Source of the DNA: Epiperipatus broadwayi
Taxonomy: Eukaryota > Onychophora > Udeonychophora > Euonychophora > Peripatidae
NCBI GenBank assembly: GCA_028023455.1
Contig: JAQFVV010000352.1
Location: forward strand, 660,001-724,000
Direction of reading: 5' to 3'
DNA length: 64,000 nt
Both the position numbers and the translations under genes were made by a program. The notes under the pieces are model-generated. The model did not search any database. It was not told where the DNA came from and saw nothing but the letters and a program-made list of their open reading frames with translations. The first letter of the stretch is position 1. Each line of letters begins with the position of its first letter. Of this stretch, positions 11,772-23,343 are shown piece after piece.

Positions 11772-11830
11772 ATCCAAGGCAACTCACTGATGAAGGCCAA
11801 AAGCCAGAAACTAGTCTGGGGATATCGGAT
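11772..11830 (+). ncRNA. Type I hammerhead ribozyme, best-preserved copy
   Basis: Helix I has two parts: AUCC (11772-11775) with GGAU (11827-11830), then an internal loop, then CUCA (11783-11786) with UGGG (11817-11820). The core CUGAUGA is 11787-11793. Stem II is GGC (11795-11797) with GCC (11803-11805) closed by CAAAA. GAAA is 11807-11810. Helix III is a tiny AC/GU with loop UA, and C17 is 11816, so cleavage is predicted between 11816 and 11817. All catalytic bases are present. The usual G10.1-C11.1 pair is instead A and A (11794, 11806). Very short helix III and an internal loop in helix I are typical of hammerheads in Penelope-like elements and retrozymes. Confidence 0.7.
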
Positions 11831-11960
11831 GGGTAGGCACTAGATGGGGATTTTATGCACAAGCCTTCTGGCATACATTGATTGCTCTTGTTAGCACAAG
11901 ATGGCACTACTGTATGGAGAGTTTTGCTTTGTTTTGAATTGTTTAATAATCTCAGGTTCT

Positions 11961-12261
11961 TTTAAAATAATTCTAGGTGATTATAATCGTTGTAATCAAG
12001 CATGATAAGGGATTTAATATCATTCCTAACTACATCTGACTAATACTATTAATAATAAAATAATAATAATAGTCTTCAATGTATAGTTTAATCTCATCTC
12101 TTTTCTCATTGTAATAATAATCATGTATAATAATAAATAATAATATAATGTAATCTTTTATTATTCATATGGCATCTTAAATAAATATGTGACATGATTT
12201 TATAACCTGAAAATATATGGCGACCAAAATAATACTGTAATTCTATATAAACATTTTATAG
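11961..12261. other. AT- and TAA-rich linker
   Basis: Scattered TAATAA words and no coding signal. It ends at the target duplication of the next TIR element. Confidence 0.5.
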
Positions 12262-13964
12262 GGTAAAAGCCTGAAATCCGGGAAAAGCTACTTAGAGCAT
12301 TGATGCTAGACAAAATCAATGAAATATAACGTTACCGGGCCGCCACAATTTTTTTCTTTTTTTATACAACAATGATTTTTTTGTTTTTTTCTAATATTGA
12401 TTAAACAAATAATTTTCATTTCATTTAGAACATGATTTTTTTATTATTAAACAAATTTTGATATTCATTTTCATTACTTTTTGTGGGTTTTTTGTTGGAA
12501 CCTGATATTTTTTCAACAAATTTTGCTAATTGTATTTTTTCTTTTTATCATTTGATAACTTAGGATTGTTTCACGATGTCAAAAAAATTTGTTTGAATCC
12601 CACTGCCGAAAAAATAGAATACAATCATTTGCGACTTGTTTAGAACTTAATTCTACCTTTCTTTTATTTATTTTTTTTTGGGGGGGGATTTGACTAAATG
12701 GTTTTTCTTATTATTATTATTAATTTTTACTTTTTTTTTTAAACACAACTTGTTATCACTTTGATTTAGATTATGTTTGAATTAGCCTTTTTTTGGCTAA
12801 TACAAGAAACAGCTTTTTGAGTGGGGGAGGGAGGTGGGGATTTGTACTGTTTATTCCTAACAAAAAGGCAACAAAATTAGTCAATTATTTTAACAGTGAT
12901 GAAAAAAGAGAATCAACTTTGGGACTTGTTTCAAATTTTGATTTCTTTTTGGTTGACGTAATTGTTTTTTTAATATTAAAACCAAATTTACTTCTGTGTT
13001 TTTGCCGATTCAAAAATTTTTTTCAAACACCCACCCACACTCGAAAAAAGAATTGTAACCAAAAAGTCAAGAATTTAACCTTTTTTTGAAACAACTTTTT
13101 CTCACTTTTTACTTTGATTTCTATTTCATTCAAATTACCTTTTTTTTTTTTTTTTTTAGCCTTCTACAATAAACTGCTTTTGGGGGTGGCGGTGGGGTGT
13201 ATTTCATAATTTGTTATTCTTAACAAAAAGTCAACCAAAGTCGTCATTTATTTTAACCCTGCTGCAAAAAATTGAATCCAAGTACTTGTCAATTTTTAAT
13301 GAAATAAAAAACAAAAAAAAAAGGACACAAACTTTGGACTTTTTAAAATTATTTATTTGATTTTATTGCTGTAATAAAAAGTGGACATTACTTGTGCCTG
13401 ACAAAATAAAAAAAGGACAATCTCACACACTTTCTGTACTCAGCAATTTATCTGAAAAAAAGTTTCCAAATTGCACATTCATCTCAGATCTTTTAGTGGT
13501 CTCGAATATTTTCTGCACCATGCTGAAACATTACTTAGCATGTGAGCTTTGTCGAAGCCTGTTCGAACATACACTTTGCCAATTTTTTTACATATTAACC
13601 TTTTTTTCGGGAAGGGTGGGGACCATATGACAATTCTTAATAATTAACAACATTTTATAACTCGAAATGACATTACTTTATTACAGAGATTTGAAAAAGT
13701 CATACTGCCTTGAAATTTAAACACACTCTAGTGATATGGTAATCAGCTATGAAAAGAATGAATGTGCATAAATAGCTTCGAAGCACAAAACAGGCCGTAA
13801 TATTTTTGTGCGATGTCATGTAAAGTGGCCTAGCTCAATGGGTTAATACAATACGTAAATGTTGTATTAGCTTGTAAGGCCGTGGCCACCAAAACGGGAT
13901 TTTTATGTGTTTTGACACATAAACAATGCCCCAAGCGGCCGTGCTCGGATTTCAGGCTATTACC
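12262..13964. mobile_element. Second TIR element with internal tandem repeats
   Basis: The first 23 bases (start GGTAAAAGCCTGAAATCC) match the reverse complement of the last 23 with 3 differences. The flanks TTTTATAG (12254-12261) and TTTTATAA (13965-13972) form a near-perfect 8-bp target duplication. The subterminal parts are GC-richer (GGGCCGCC near 12338, GCGGCCGTG near 13934) and the interior is extremely T-rich. Two internal units are anchored by TTATTCCTAACAAAAAG at about 12851 and its relative at 13214 (about 363-bp spacing). No transposase is visible. The GG start, 8-bp duplication and tandem core parallel the element at 1903-4560, though the TIR sequences differ. Confidence 0.75.
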
Positions 13965-14988
13965 TTTTATAATTATTCTATGACCATAATAATGATATGA
14001 TAAATGATGTTTCTTAAAGAAAATCATATCAAGAAAATATAATTCTTAAATAATAGTTTTATTTATGTTGTGCAAATATTATATCTTAATTCTAGTTATC
14101 TGTGATTATGTAACTGCCATGTGGAGAAATTGCGTCAACACCAAAGTTTATAAAACAAACTTAACAAATTTTATTAATAAACTCAACACTAAAACATGTA
14201 CATTATTTACAACATTCATGAACTTTGTTTACTCCCATTTATGTACTTTAAAAAATAGATTAAGTAAAATAAAATATGGAATACAGAACATTGTATTATA
14301 AAACAAAACATCTATTATTAAAAATATCAACATAGTATCTCTATTACATTTCCATTAAGTTTCATTAAGTCAGTAAGTTTTAAAAAAAATATGATAAGTT
14401 ATTTAATTCAATATGCATTTATTATTGTTATTTAGTTCTTTTCAAAATAATTTTACTATTCCAAATAGTCATGCCTAACTTATTAATAATGTGAATAACT
14501 TTAATTAATATCATAGCAATTAACCTAGACTGCTTACTAATCATTAATTTTAATGTCAAATAGAATGTACATACTGATGTATTATTATTATAGAATAACT
14601 TGTACAAACTGATGATTATTTATATTCTACAAAAACACAATTTAGTTTTATCCCCTTTACTTGTAAAAATATGCATCATAATTAAGTCTTTTAAAAACTT
14701 AATAATTAAACAACAGCTTTATAGAACAACTTTAATTATCATTTATTCATTTGTAATAAATAACAATCAGTTTCAAAAATATGAAAAGTTTTATTATTCT
14801 TTACTGACAAATTACATTGTTGTAGTCTTTGCATTTATTTCTATCTTTACTTAAAAATAATATAATCTATCTTATCTTCTTCAATAACAATTGCAGACTT
14901 CAAACTTATTCATCATTTCATATTTTAAATACCGTGCTTCACAATGTAATCCGAGAAATTTTGATAGTAAATAAACAAGTAGGTATAT
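13965..14988. other. AT-rich stretch, nothing recognised
   Basis: The reading frames here are low-complexity Ile/Leu/Asn/Lys runs typical of AT-rich non-coding DNA. No repeat partner is seen. Confidence 0.6.
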
Positions 14989-17900
14989 GGAATAATCATC
15001 ATGGTAATAGTGTATAAGAAATGAGATTTGACTTCTTTGTCTAATAACCTCTACTACTAAATATAATGTCCAGGCTATTTATTCAGCTCTATGTGATATC
15101 CAACTTCAACACACGGAAAACACTGCCATGTAAAATATACAAGCTATGGGGCTAAGTTAGCTATACTTGCATAATCATTATTATTGACTGCCCTTATTCC
15201 CATATAAATAAATCCTACATAAAACATTATCTTGGTTTCATTTAACTTATTACCAAGCTATTATCATTAGAGATCTATCACTCTACATTGCTAAATTCCA
15301 TCCCACATATCCATAACAATAAATAAATTCACGTATAAATAACAATTTAACTGCTCAATAAAAAAAAAAATTACTTCATTCTTTAATAACTCTTAAACCC
15401 AAAAATATAAACAATTAGTATCGATATACCACTTTACTACCTTACTCACTTAAAATAAACACTAAATTCAGTTATAATAGAATCATATACTTATATTTCC
15501 CTTATATTAAAATATACTTATAATATAAATAAAAGTAGGCATATTTTTAAAATGAATAAATAAATTATAAGCTGTGTATATGCATCATGTTTTTCATATA
15601 CGTTCTCATACATTCACACCAAAAAAAAGCATTATAAAATTATCAATATTCTTACAATTGTTATCATAAATAATATGTCTCCACTGGCGATTACTTAATT
15701 GATGTTTCTGGATCATGAACTAAATAAAACATTACATATTATCATTTATTCCACATTATCATAATTTAAAATAATATTGTTTTGTTTTTTTTAAAAATAT
15801 TAAAGATTTTAAATAAGAATCTAATCACTAGGTTAATAGAGAGTTTAATGTTTTATGTTCCTTCTCTATTTCTATTCTATAAATAAGCATTAATATTAAT
15901 TTTTTTAGTAAAAGACATAATTTAAAATCATATTTACAATCTCCATCGATAAAAAAGTTCATTAAAGAAAGTTATTTTTTCTCCTGGTACAGCGCTAGTT
16001 ACCAAAACTTTTACTGACTTTCATGCTCTGATGGTTCCACTTTAACAACATGTACGACGTTTTTTTCTTTAAAATAAAACGAAAACAAAGGTAAGTCAAC
16101 TTGTAACATATCCGGATTGCTTTATAAATCACTATTGATCTGCCTTTAAAGTTTATACAAATAGTTCATGGTACTTCTTATTTAAAACAGTAATTATTAA
16201 ATGTATTTGCAATTTTATATGACAAAACAAATTTCCAAAGTTCTACTATCTTTTACTCAGATTTCCTGTTGGTTTGTATTTTTTGATACAGCAACCAAAC
16301 TTAGCATTCCTCAGTATTTATTACATAGTTTAAAATATTTCCATAAATTATTTTCAAAAAATCTTTTGTATGACCAGCATACAATTAATAACTTATTTTT
16401 AAAGATTTTTCCTTAATATGATATAAAGGATTTTGTTAACGATCTTAATTTTTTTATCTTTAAAAATTATTATGATAATTTAAAATTGATTAACCAATAT
16501 TTTTTCATAATGAAATATTTCAGCATCTTAAAATAATTCTTTGATCAAATTTAAAAGTTTTTTAAAAGTTTACTAACTTATTTTAAATAAAACCTTTGAA
16601 TAAAGGTATTTTTATATTTCTTTAATTTTATTTTCGGGCAGATTTTTAAAAACCTCCTCTGTGAAGGCCAATTTGCTAAATTCCATAGTATATTAGTATG
16701 ACAAATTAATATAGGAAAAATTATGTGACTAATAGATAAATAATAATTAGACATTTCAGTCTATAATTTTAAATTTATTGATGATTTATTCATGGTTAGA
16801 TTGAATTTAAAATTAGGTTTAATAAATTGGTAGGTAAGGAATTACTTAGCTTTTAGCCTCACATCTCAGATCTTTTATTAATGAATTACTGCACTTTCTT
16901 TACGAATTTTAAAATAAATACAATTGACTATTATTGTTACTCCTAATTTTTAAAACTGTAAATTACTAGAGATAAATTTGTTTTTATAGCTTACTCCATG
17001 GATAGATGTTGGAATCATAGTAATCACATTAGTATTGGTAGTAGTAGCAACTGTTGTAAACTTGTGCAGCTCTTTTATACCTAAACAATTTACTTCATTG
17101 ATTTGTTACTTAAACAATGCTTAACTTATTACTACCCTGGCCAACAACAACTCAGCCTTATAAATAAATAATGATTTTCTATATATTTATTTTTTATTAT
17201 ATTATTTAATTCTTAGTTAATTTTCATATTTTATTTACACCTACCAAACACTTTAAAATAACTTTTAAAATTATATTGCAAGATTTATTATTAGTTTCAA
17301 ATTTTTAAAACATAGTTATTTTTTCAAAACAAATAAAAATTTAATTTTACTTATTACATTCATTTTAAAAACCCACCTTAAAATTTATAACAGCTAATAT
17401 TATTTTTGTTCTGGGATAACCAAATATACTATTTTTTAATCTTATATTAGAATTTTAAACAGTTTCAACTTTACTAGAAAAACTCCGCAAAAACATGTGT
17501 GAATATCTACACATCACATGATTTACAAAGATAAATGAAACACTCATAATTTAACAAAAAATAAAATAAATGATTTCATTTACAAAATATTACATAAAAA
17601 TAATATTATAGCAAAATTTAGAAAAATTATTTTAATATTATAAAATCGAATATGCACTTCTCTCCCATATTATCACTTTTAATTAAATGATTTTTAAAGT
17701 AGAATTATTAAATATAATTATTATTAAAATCGTCTTGCATTGGTGGTCGAGAGGTCAGCGTGACTGCCTTGCACATGCAGGCAGTTGCCTGGGTTGCGGG
17801 TTCATGTCCCGGCCGATGCTATGACACTTAAAAAAATTATTAAATAGTCTGTTTATTTAACTTTAAATTATTACTTTCAAAATTTACTTTAAACATTTAT

Positions 17901-18153
17901 TTACAAGACTTATTAATGCAGTATTTATTAAGGCCAGTTTTCCCAACCGTACAATATTATAATTTATCTTTAGTTAACTGTTTTTTTTTAAATACTAACA
18001 CAATATTATACAGTAAATATTTTATTTGCTCAAACTAGATTTTTAAAAGATCCTCAACACATTTTTTACATCATGCCCTTAATTAGCTTTGAAATTTAAA
18101 ATTTTCTAGTAAATTGATCTAAATAATTCATCCTAACCTAAACAAAAGGGTAC
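14989..18153. repeat. Duplicated block, copy B
   Basis: This is the same-orientation copy of 1066-1902 plus 4561-6800. It preserves the empty site of the 2.66-kb TIR element at 15803-15810, so that element inserted in copy A after duplication, or was lost precisely from B. It contains one SINE that copy A lacks. Total length without the SINE is about 3.05 kb, close to copy A without its insertion. It ends where (TA)n starts at 18154. It could be a segmental duplication or two copies of a long non-coding repeat. Confidence 0.85.
17729..17835 (+). mobile_element. tRNA-derived SINE, 107 bp
   Basis: It is flanked by perfect 9-bp target duplications ATTATTAAA (17720-17728 and 17836-17844), and the equivalent site in copy A (about 6480) is empty. 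It has a pol III box A-like TGGTCGAGAGG (17744-17754) and box B-like GGTTCATGTCC (17799-17809), 44 bases apart. A hairpin CTGCC/GGCAG sits where an anticodon arm would be, and the T-arm-like hairpin has CGGG/CCCG. The tail ends in an A-run. It is GC-rich against its surroundings. It is not a functional tRNA gene: there is no acceptor stem pairing. Confidence 0.8.
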
Positions 18154-18737
18154 AATATATATATATATATGACTCATTTCACCCACATACATATTATTTA
18201 ATTAAAATTTATATATATATAGATCTATGTGTGTATTTATTATTATATAGTCTATATAAATACTTAATAAATAAGCTGTTGTAGAGAGAGACAGTAATAA
18301 TATTTAATATTGATTTATTATATTTTTATTGAATAATGTGTTAAATTATTTAACTTTCGTTTTGTTAAAATAATGTAGATCAGAAAGAAAGCGTAAAATA
18401 AGGTGATCAGATCAAGATTAGGAGATAAAAAAAATGTACACGTGCAAAAGAGTGTGAAAAAATGAAAACGTCTGTATAAACACAAAAATGCCTTTACACC
18501 TATTTCTGATAGCTATAGATTGCCAGCTTTGTTGTATTGTTTTTATCTGTATCTAAGATTTTTTTTAAAAGAGAGAGGTGCTTTGAGGAAATAAAAGGTG
18601 ATTGTTAATTTTCTTGTAAAATTGCGACAGACCATCAAACTTGAGAAGCTTTGATTTTTTGTTTCAAGATAAGAGATTTGCAGGTGGTCAGTTTCTTTGA
18701 CCAAAGATTGGCAATATAAATGAATGAAATAATATTG
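18154..18737. other. (TA)n then AT-rich sequence, nothing recognised
   Basis: (TA)n at about 18154-18170 ends the homology to copy A. The rest has GTAGAGAGAGAC-type simple sequence and no supported ORF. Confidence 0.5.
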
Positions 18738-18738
18738 A

Positions 18739-18930
18739 GAGATCACTCAGTCAGTATTATTAATCAGAGATGTAATGACTCAGTTTTTACCTTATTATTA
18801 AACAGAAATGTTTAAAGATCACTCAGTCAGTATTATTAATCAGAGATGTAATGACTCAGTTTTTACCCTATTATTAAACAGAAATGTTTAAAGATCACTC
18901 AGACATTATTATTAAAAAGAGATGTAGATC
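18739..18930. repeat. 76-bp tandem repeat, about 2.5 copies
   Basis: The word GATCACTCAG recurs at 18741, 18817 and 18893, an exact 76-bp period. Copies 1 and 2 are nearly identical; copy 3 is shortened and diverged. Confidence 0.9.
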
Positions 18931-21340
18931 AGTTTTTTTTTTAATGTTGAAAAAAGAAAGTGAGCATTTTGATTTTTTTCACTCTTTAAAAATTGAAAAA
19001 AGGAAGATGTGCATCTATATAAGTAATTTCCAGAAATATTAAGATAAAGAAAAAAGAATGGAACAAAATTGAATTACTTAGAAGAAATTATTAACAATTA
19101 TATAAAAATGATATTAATATATCTTGCTGTGCATAATACCATGAATTTGCATTGATAAAACCATTTTTTCTGCTTCCTGGATTAATACAGAATGGGTTGA
19201 AATCACTAATCTACTGTGGACTCATATACCAATCAAATAATAACCAACAAAATGATAGAGTTTGAAGCCAACCACACAAACTATATGAAGTGCTTCTTTT
19301 CTGGCTCCTGGTCTATTCTAGGCTCATTACCTTTGAATGGATGGAAAAGGGGAAAGAAGAGGAAAAGAAAATGTATAAATGCCATATAGCCAAATTTGAA
19401 GCTATAAATCAATTTTTTGTTAAAGTTTTCCTCAGTCATCTAAAGTGTCTAAAGTGATTTTTTTAAATGGGAGAGACAAGAAAATCCACCAGTTCATTCC
19501 TATCTAAAAGTATTTATAATAACTCTTTTTGAAATGGTAGAATGAAGCCAATCAATGAATTCAGCATTATCAAAAGTATCAACAATAAATAATTTTAAAA
19601 TTGAAGAAATAAGCAGGTTAATTAATTCATGTTTATTTTTAAGTATCTGCAAGAACTTTCTTTTTTTATGGAGCAAAGACAAGCAGTCTGAAAATTCAAA
19701 CTCAGGACATTTATAAGAAGTGAAAGTGATTGGGTAACTATGAACTTTCGTTAATATATCTTTCATTATTGCTTATTAAAAGTAAACCTTAATTTATTGT
19801 TCAAAGCATTATTTTTTTCTTTTGATACAGAAACATTAAGGGCTTGTTTATCTATAGTTATTCTCAATATCACATAACATTACACAAATACAGTTTAAAT
19901 CTTTAAACTTAAATGTTCATTTTTTTTATTATTATATTGTAATATTGAAATGTTTTTTTTAATTGTTCTTCAGTTGTTATGATAATGAGCAACCTATAAA
20001 TATATGCATTTATAATGTTTTTTTTTTTTTAATTTTATCTTGTTGCATATTAAAATTGATATAATGTATTTTATTTTCTTTTGCTAAAAGGTTGCACAAA
20101 TATTTTTTATATATATGTAATTTATGTATTAATCTCTAATATAGAGGTATACATTTTAAACATATATATTAACACTACCGAATGTGTGTGCATGTGTAAT
20201 TGCTTATACAAACATGTCAAAAGAATAAGTTAAACCTAGTTAATTTAAATATAGTAAATTATAAAGCAGGAATCACATTTGAATGGAAGTGAAATAAAAC
20301 ACACAAGTTACATATGAAATTTATTTTTATAATATAATAAGTTAGGAAAGTTTTAAGTAAGCATTCCATGAAATATATATATTTTTAAATGTCATTTTAA
20401 GCCAGCTTATTTTAAAATATCCAAAATGACAAACTTATATATTGAATTTATTTGGTTGTGCTTATATAAATTTTTTGTATTAGTTTTGTATTGAATTAAT
20501 GTAATAATACGCTGTTTATCTAATTATTAATTTGATTTTAAAGAAAGAGTAATAGTATTAATCAAATATAATTATATATTTTAATTGGTTTCCGAGTTCT
20601 TATTAAAAATATTATGTTTTCTTGTCTTAATTCTATGGTTTTAATTGATCATCATCATCATCATCGCTCACAGATATTAAGAATCATCATTTGTAAATAT
20701 TGAGCAATCACTTGCTAATATTAAGCGCTCACAAAATGTTAAGTAAACTAGAATGTTGATTTACATTTAGGTATTTAAGTGTTAAGCTTGATAATAACCA
20801 AGTTTTAATAATTATAGGTGTATAAAGAAAGCTAAAATTATGTTGTGTCCATGAATTATGATCATCCCCATCAAAGATGGATATCGTATTATTGATTAAA
20901 ATGTTTCAAATAATACTATACAAGAGTTATGATTGCCATCATCATCATTAATAAATTATAATCATTAAATCTAATGTTTAGCATAATTAATATATGTAGT
21001 AAATAAAGATTTATAGAAAGATGAATATCATGCATAGAGATTCATGATGATCATTCATCATCACTAGTATTATTAAATCCTGGTTTTAACTATAAACGTA
21101 TTTTAGTAAATAACTATAAACTTATATAAATGCTAGTAAATGTAATATTTAAATCTCAGTTTGAAATAGGATAATTTTTAATAAATGCATATGAGTTTAT
21201 AAAGATTAATTTATTGTTGTGAGTTTATTAATAAGCTATGGCTAGTATCATCATCACTATTATTATCATTATTATTATGATATCACTATTATTATCATTC
21301 ATTTTCTATCTATTATTATTTCTGTTACAAATGTCTTCTT
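18931..21340. other. AT-rich stretch, no supported gene
   Basis: An 88-codon minus-strand ORF at 19500-19766 has mixed composition but no recognisable motif, splice context or repeat partner, so I do not call it. Short ATC/ATT microsatellites occur at about 20650 and 21250-21290. Confidence 0.5.
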
Positions 21341-21341
21341 T

Positions 21342-21373
21342 CCGTTACAATATATATATATATATTGTAACGG
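21342..21373. repeat. Perfect 32-bp palindrome with (TA)n core
   Basis: CCGTTACA, then alternating AT, then TGTAACGG: a perfect palindrome. The outer 8-mers are what two retroelement-like ends would leave facing each other across an (AT)n target, and TGTAACGG also starts the solo LTR at 51235. A second TGTAACGGTA follows at about 21404. No partner ends were found for full elements here. Confidence 0.7.
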
Positions 21374-23343
21374 TATATATAATTCAGAGCCTCACTTGGA
21401 TGCGCCATATGTAACGGTATGCCCCCTCTCAACAAGATAAGTTAAGGAGTCGCATCTCACTATAGTCAGATTTAAGGTCTTCATATAGAATGCCACGAAT
21501 GATGTGATTTAATTTTGATATAAAACTATATTTATTCCCAATAACTAATTTATTATTTTAAAAAAAATATTATATCCAACCACATCAAATCAATTTTCAC
21601 CTTAATTAACTTTACCGTTATGCTCAGATTTCGAACTCAGGGAAGTTTAACACTTTACTCTCTTCAGGGGTTCCTATCAATATTTTAAAGTAATATTAAC
21701 AACGAATCTCACTAACTCTTTAATTCAAATAAAACAAAATTGAAGACTTCATTTAATATAAAAAACATACTTATTTATTTAACACTTAAATAATTTAAAT
21801 TTTAAAATATATATAAAAAATATTTATATATCTACCTCCTTATATTAAAAATATAAACATTCTCTTTGCTTACGGTAGATATATTTTCTAAACCTATAAC
21901 ACTATGTGATTTTACAATTTATTTAAAATATAAGTATCCTAATATTTAGACAATGATATTAATGCTAATTTACACTAATTAGATAATACAAATAATAATC
22001 CAATTATTTGTATATAACACCTTCATTCGTTAAAATGATTGTCAGTCAAGTTGTATTTATTAATATAAAAATATATACTTTACAATAATGTTAATCATTT
22101 ATCCATTTATCATGCATTACTGTTATTAATCTATTTAGGTTAGTATAAACAATGTAGTGTCATGTCATGAAAAATAATATGTGGATTTAAAAATAATTTA
22201 ATATCTTACCTCTAAGTTCACATTATCCCGTTCCCAAAATTAACATTTATTAACCGATATTTAAATCTTTATTAATCATAAATAAAAACAAAAATATTCT
22301 AAATTATTAATACTATCTTATTATTCATTTTTATAATAAAATGAATACGATGATAAAGAAAATGAAATTAACTTTTCCTAATTATAATTTTCAAAAATCC
22401 CAAATGGCATTTATAAAAGTTAATGTTCCTCGCGAGAATGAAAATCCTTCGAAGACACAGTTTTTTGATTCCTTTATTGTTAAACATTAAAGAGAATAAT
22501 ATTAGGATATCCTAAGTTGACATTTAGTTTCCTCTTTATATTCATCTTCTTAATATAAAGTCCCTTCATTAATATTTATAAATCCATTTTGAAGATCTAA
22601 TTTTTATAATTTTAAGGCATTCATAATTCCATTTTGAAGATCTAATTTCTTTATAATTCTAAAGCATTCGGCAACGATGTTATTCCCACATATATATGTT
22701 TGATTAGGCAAGTGCATTTTATCTATCCCATGAAAAATATTTGTATTCTAGTCACTTTGCATTTTCTTTATAATGTAAAGTACATTAAATTTGAATGAAG
22801 TTTTTATAAACATGTTCTTTTTTTTTTAAGACGCTGTTTAGATTTTAAAACGTAATTCAAACAATTTTTTCTATAAAACACGAAAATATATTTAGATTAC
22901 TTTCGTTGAACAAGTATAAGAAACTTCTTTTAATGAGTATTAAATTGTTTAAAATATAAACTTCAACTTACACTGTTATTTGTAATCAAACATAGTAAAA
23001 GTTTTTTATGAAAATATAGCTGATAAAAATAGAATCCTTATTCTTCTAATAGCAAGAATAGAAGAATTATTTCATGTCTCGCTCCATCAGCTCGCTGAAG
23101 CATACCCATTCTCATTGTTGCAATAACAATTAGATATTAAAACACTAAGTTAATTTCACTTCCTTTAATTCGATAAACTGTGTACCCAGAGGTCATTTAT
23201 CACCTTGTCAACAGTCTTTTGTCAACAACGTCATTTTTCATTTTAAAGAATGAAAAATAGTAACTTTATATATTTATTTTCATAAGTATAATAATAATGT
23301 AAATATAATCTATACATATTGATTACATAAATGTATGAAAATG
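21374..23343. other. AT-rich stretch with one 46-bp tandem duplication
   Basis: The word CATTTTGAAGATCTAATTT recurs at about 22584 and 22630 (46-bp period, two copies). Otherwise no coding or RNA signal. Confidence 0.5.

Larger units (their letters stand above)
11231..11960. repeat. Second hammerhead repeat family, head-to-head partial and 464-bp unit
   Basis: A minus-oriented piece (11231-11432) faces a plus-oriented unit (11440-11914). The word TGGAGAGTTTTGCT occurs at 11451 and 11915, giving a 464-bp direct period, and the start of a next unit runs to about 11960. 11231-11319 is the reverse complement of 11449-11539, and 11283-11432 is the reverse complement of 11798-11951. The plus unit holds a well-formed type I hammerhead at 11772-11830. 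The minus piece keeps only the 3' half of that motif. The short ORFs here are incidental readings of the same repeat. A Penelope-type pseudo-LTR or a retrozyme would both fit. Confidence 0.6.

Noticed and set aside
13829-13905. tRNA-like region with TAGCTCAATGG (box A-like) and complementary GTGGCC/GGCCAC
   Set aside because: No box B and no cloverleaf. The segment is explained as the subterminal part of the TIR element at 12262-13964.
14608-14640. CTGATGA word suggesting another hammerhead
   Set aside because: No GAAA box, stem II or helix I partner nearby. The same applies to the CTGATGA words on the minus strand near 37566, 45227 and 56650.
19500-19766. 88-codon minus-strand ORF
   Set aside because: Protein-like to a degree, but no recognisable motif, splice context or repeat partner. 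Left as unsupported.
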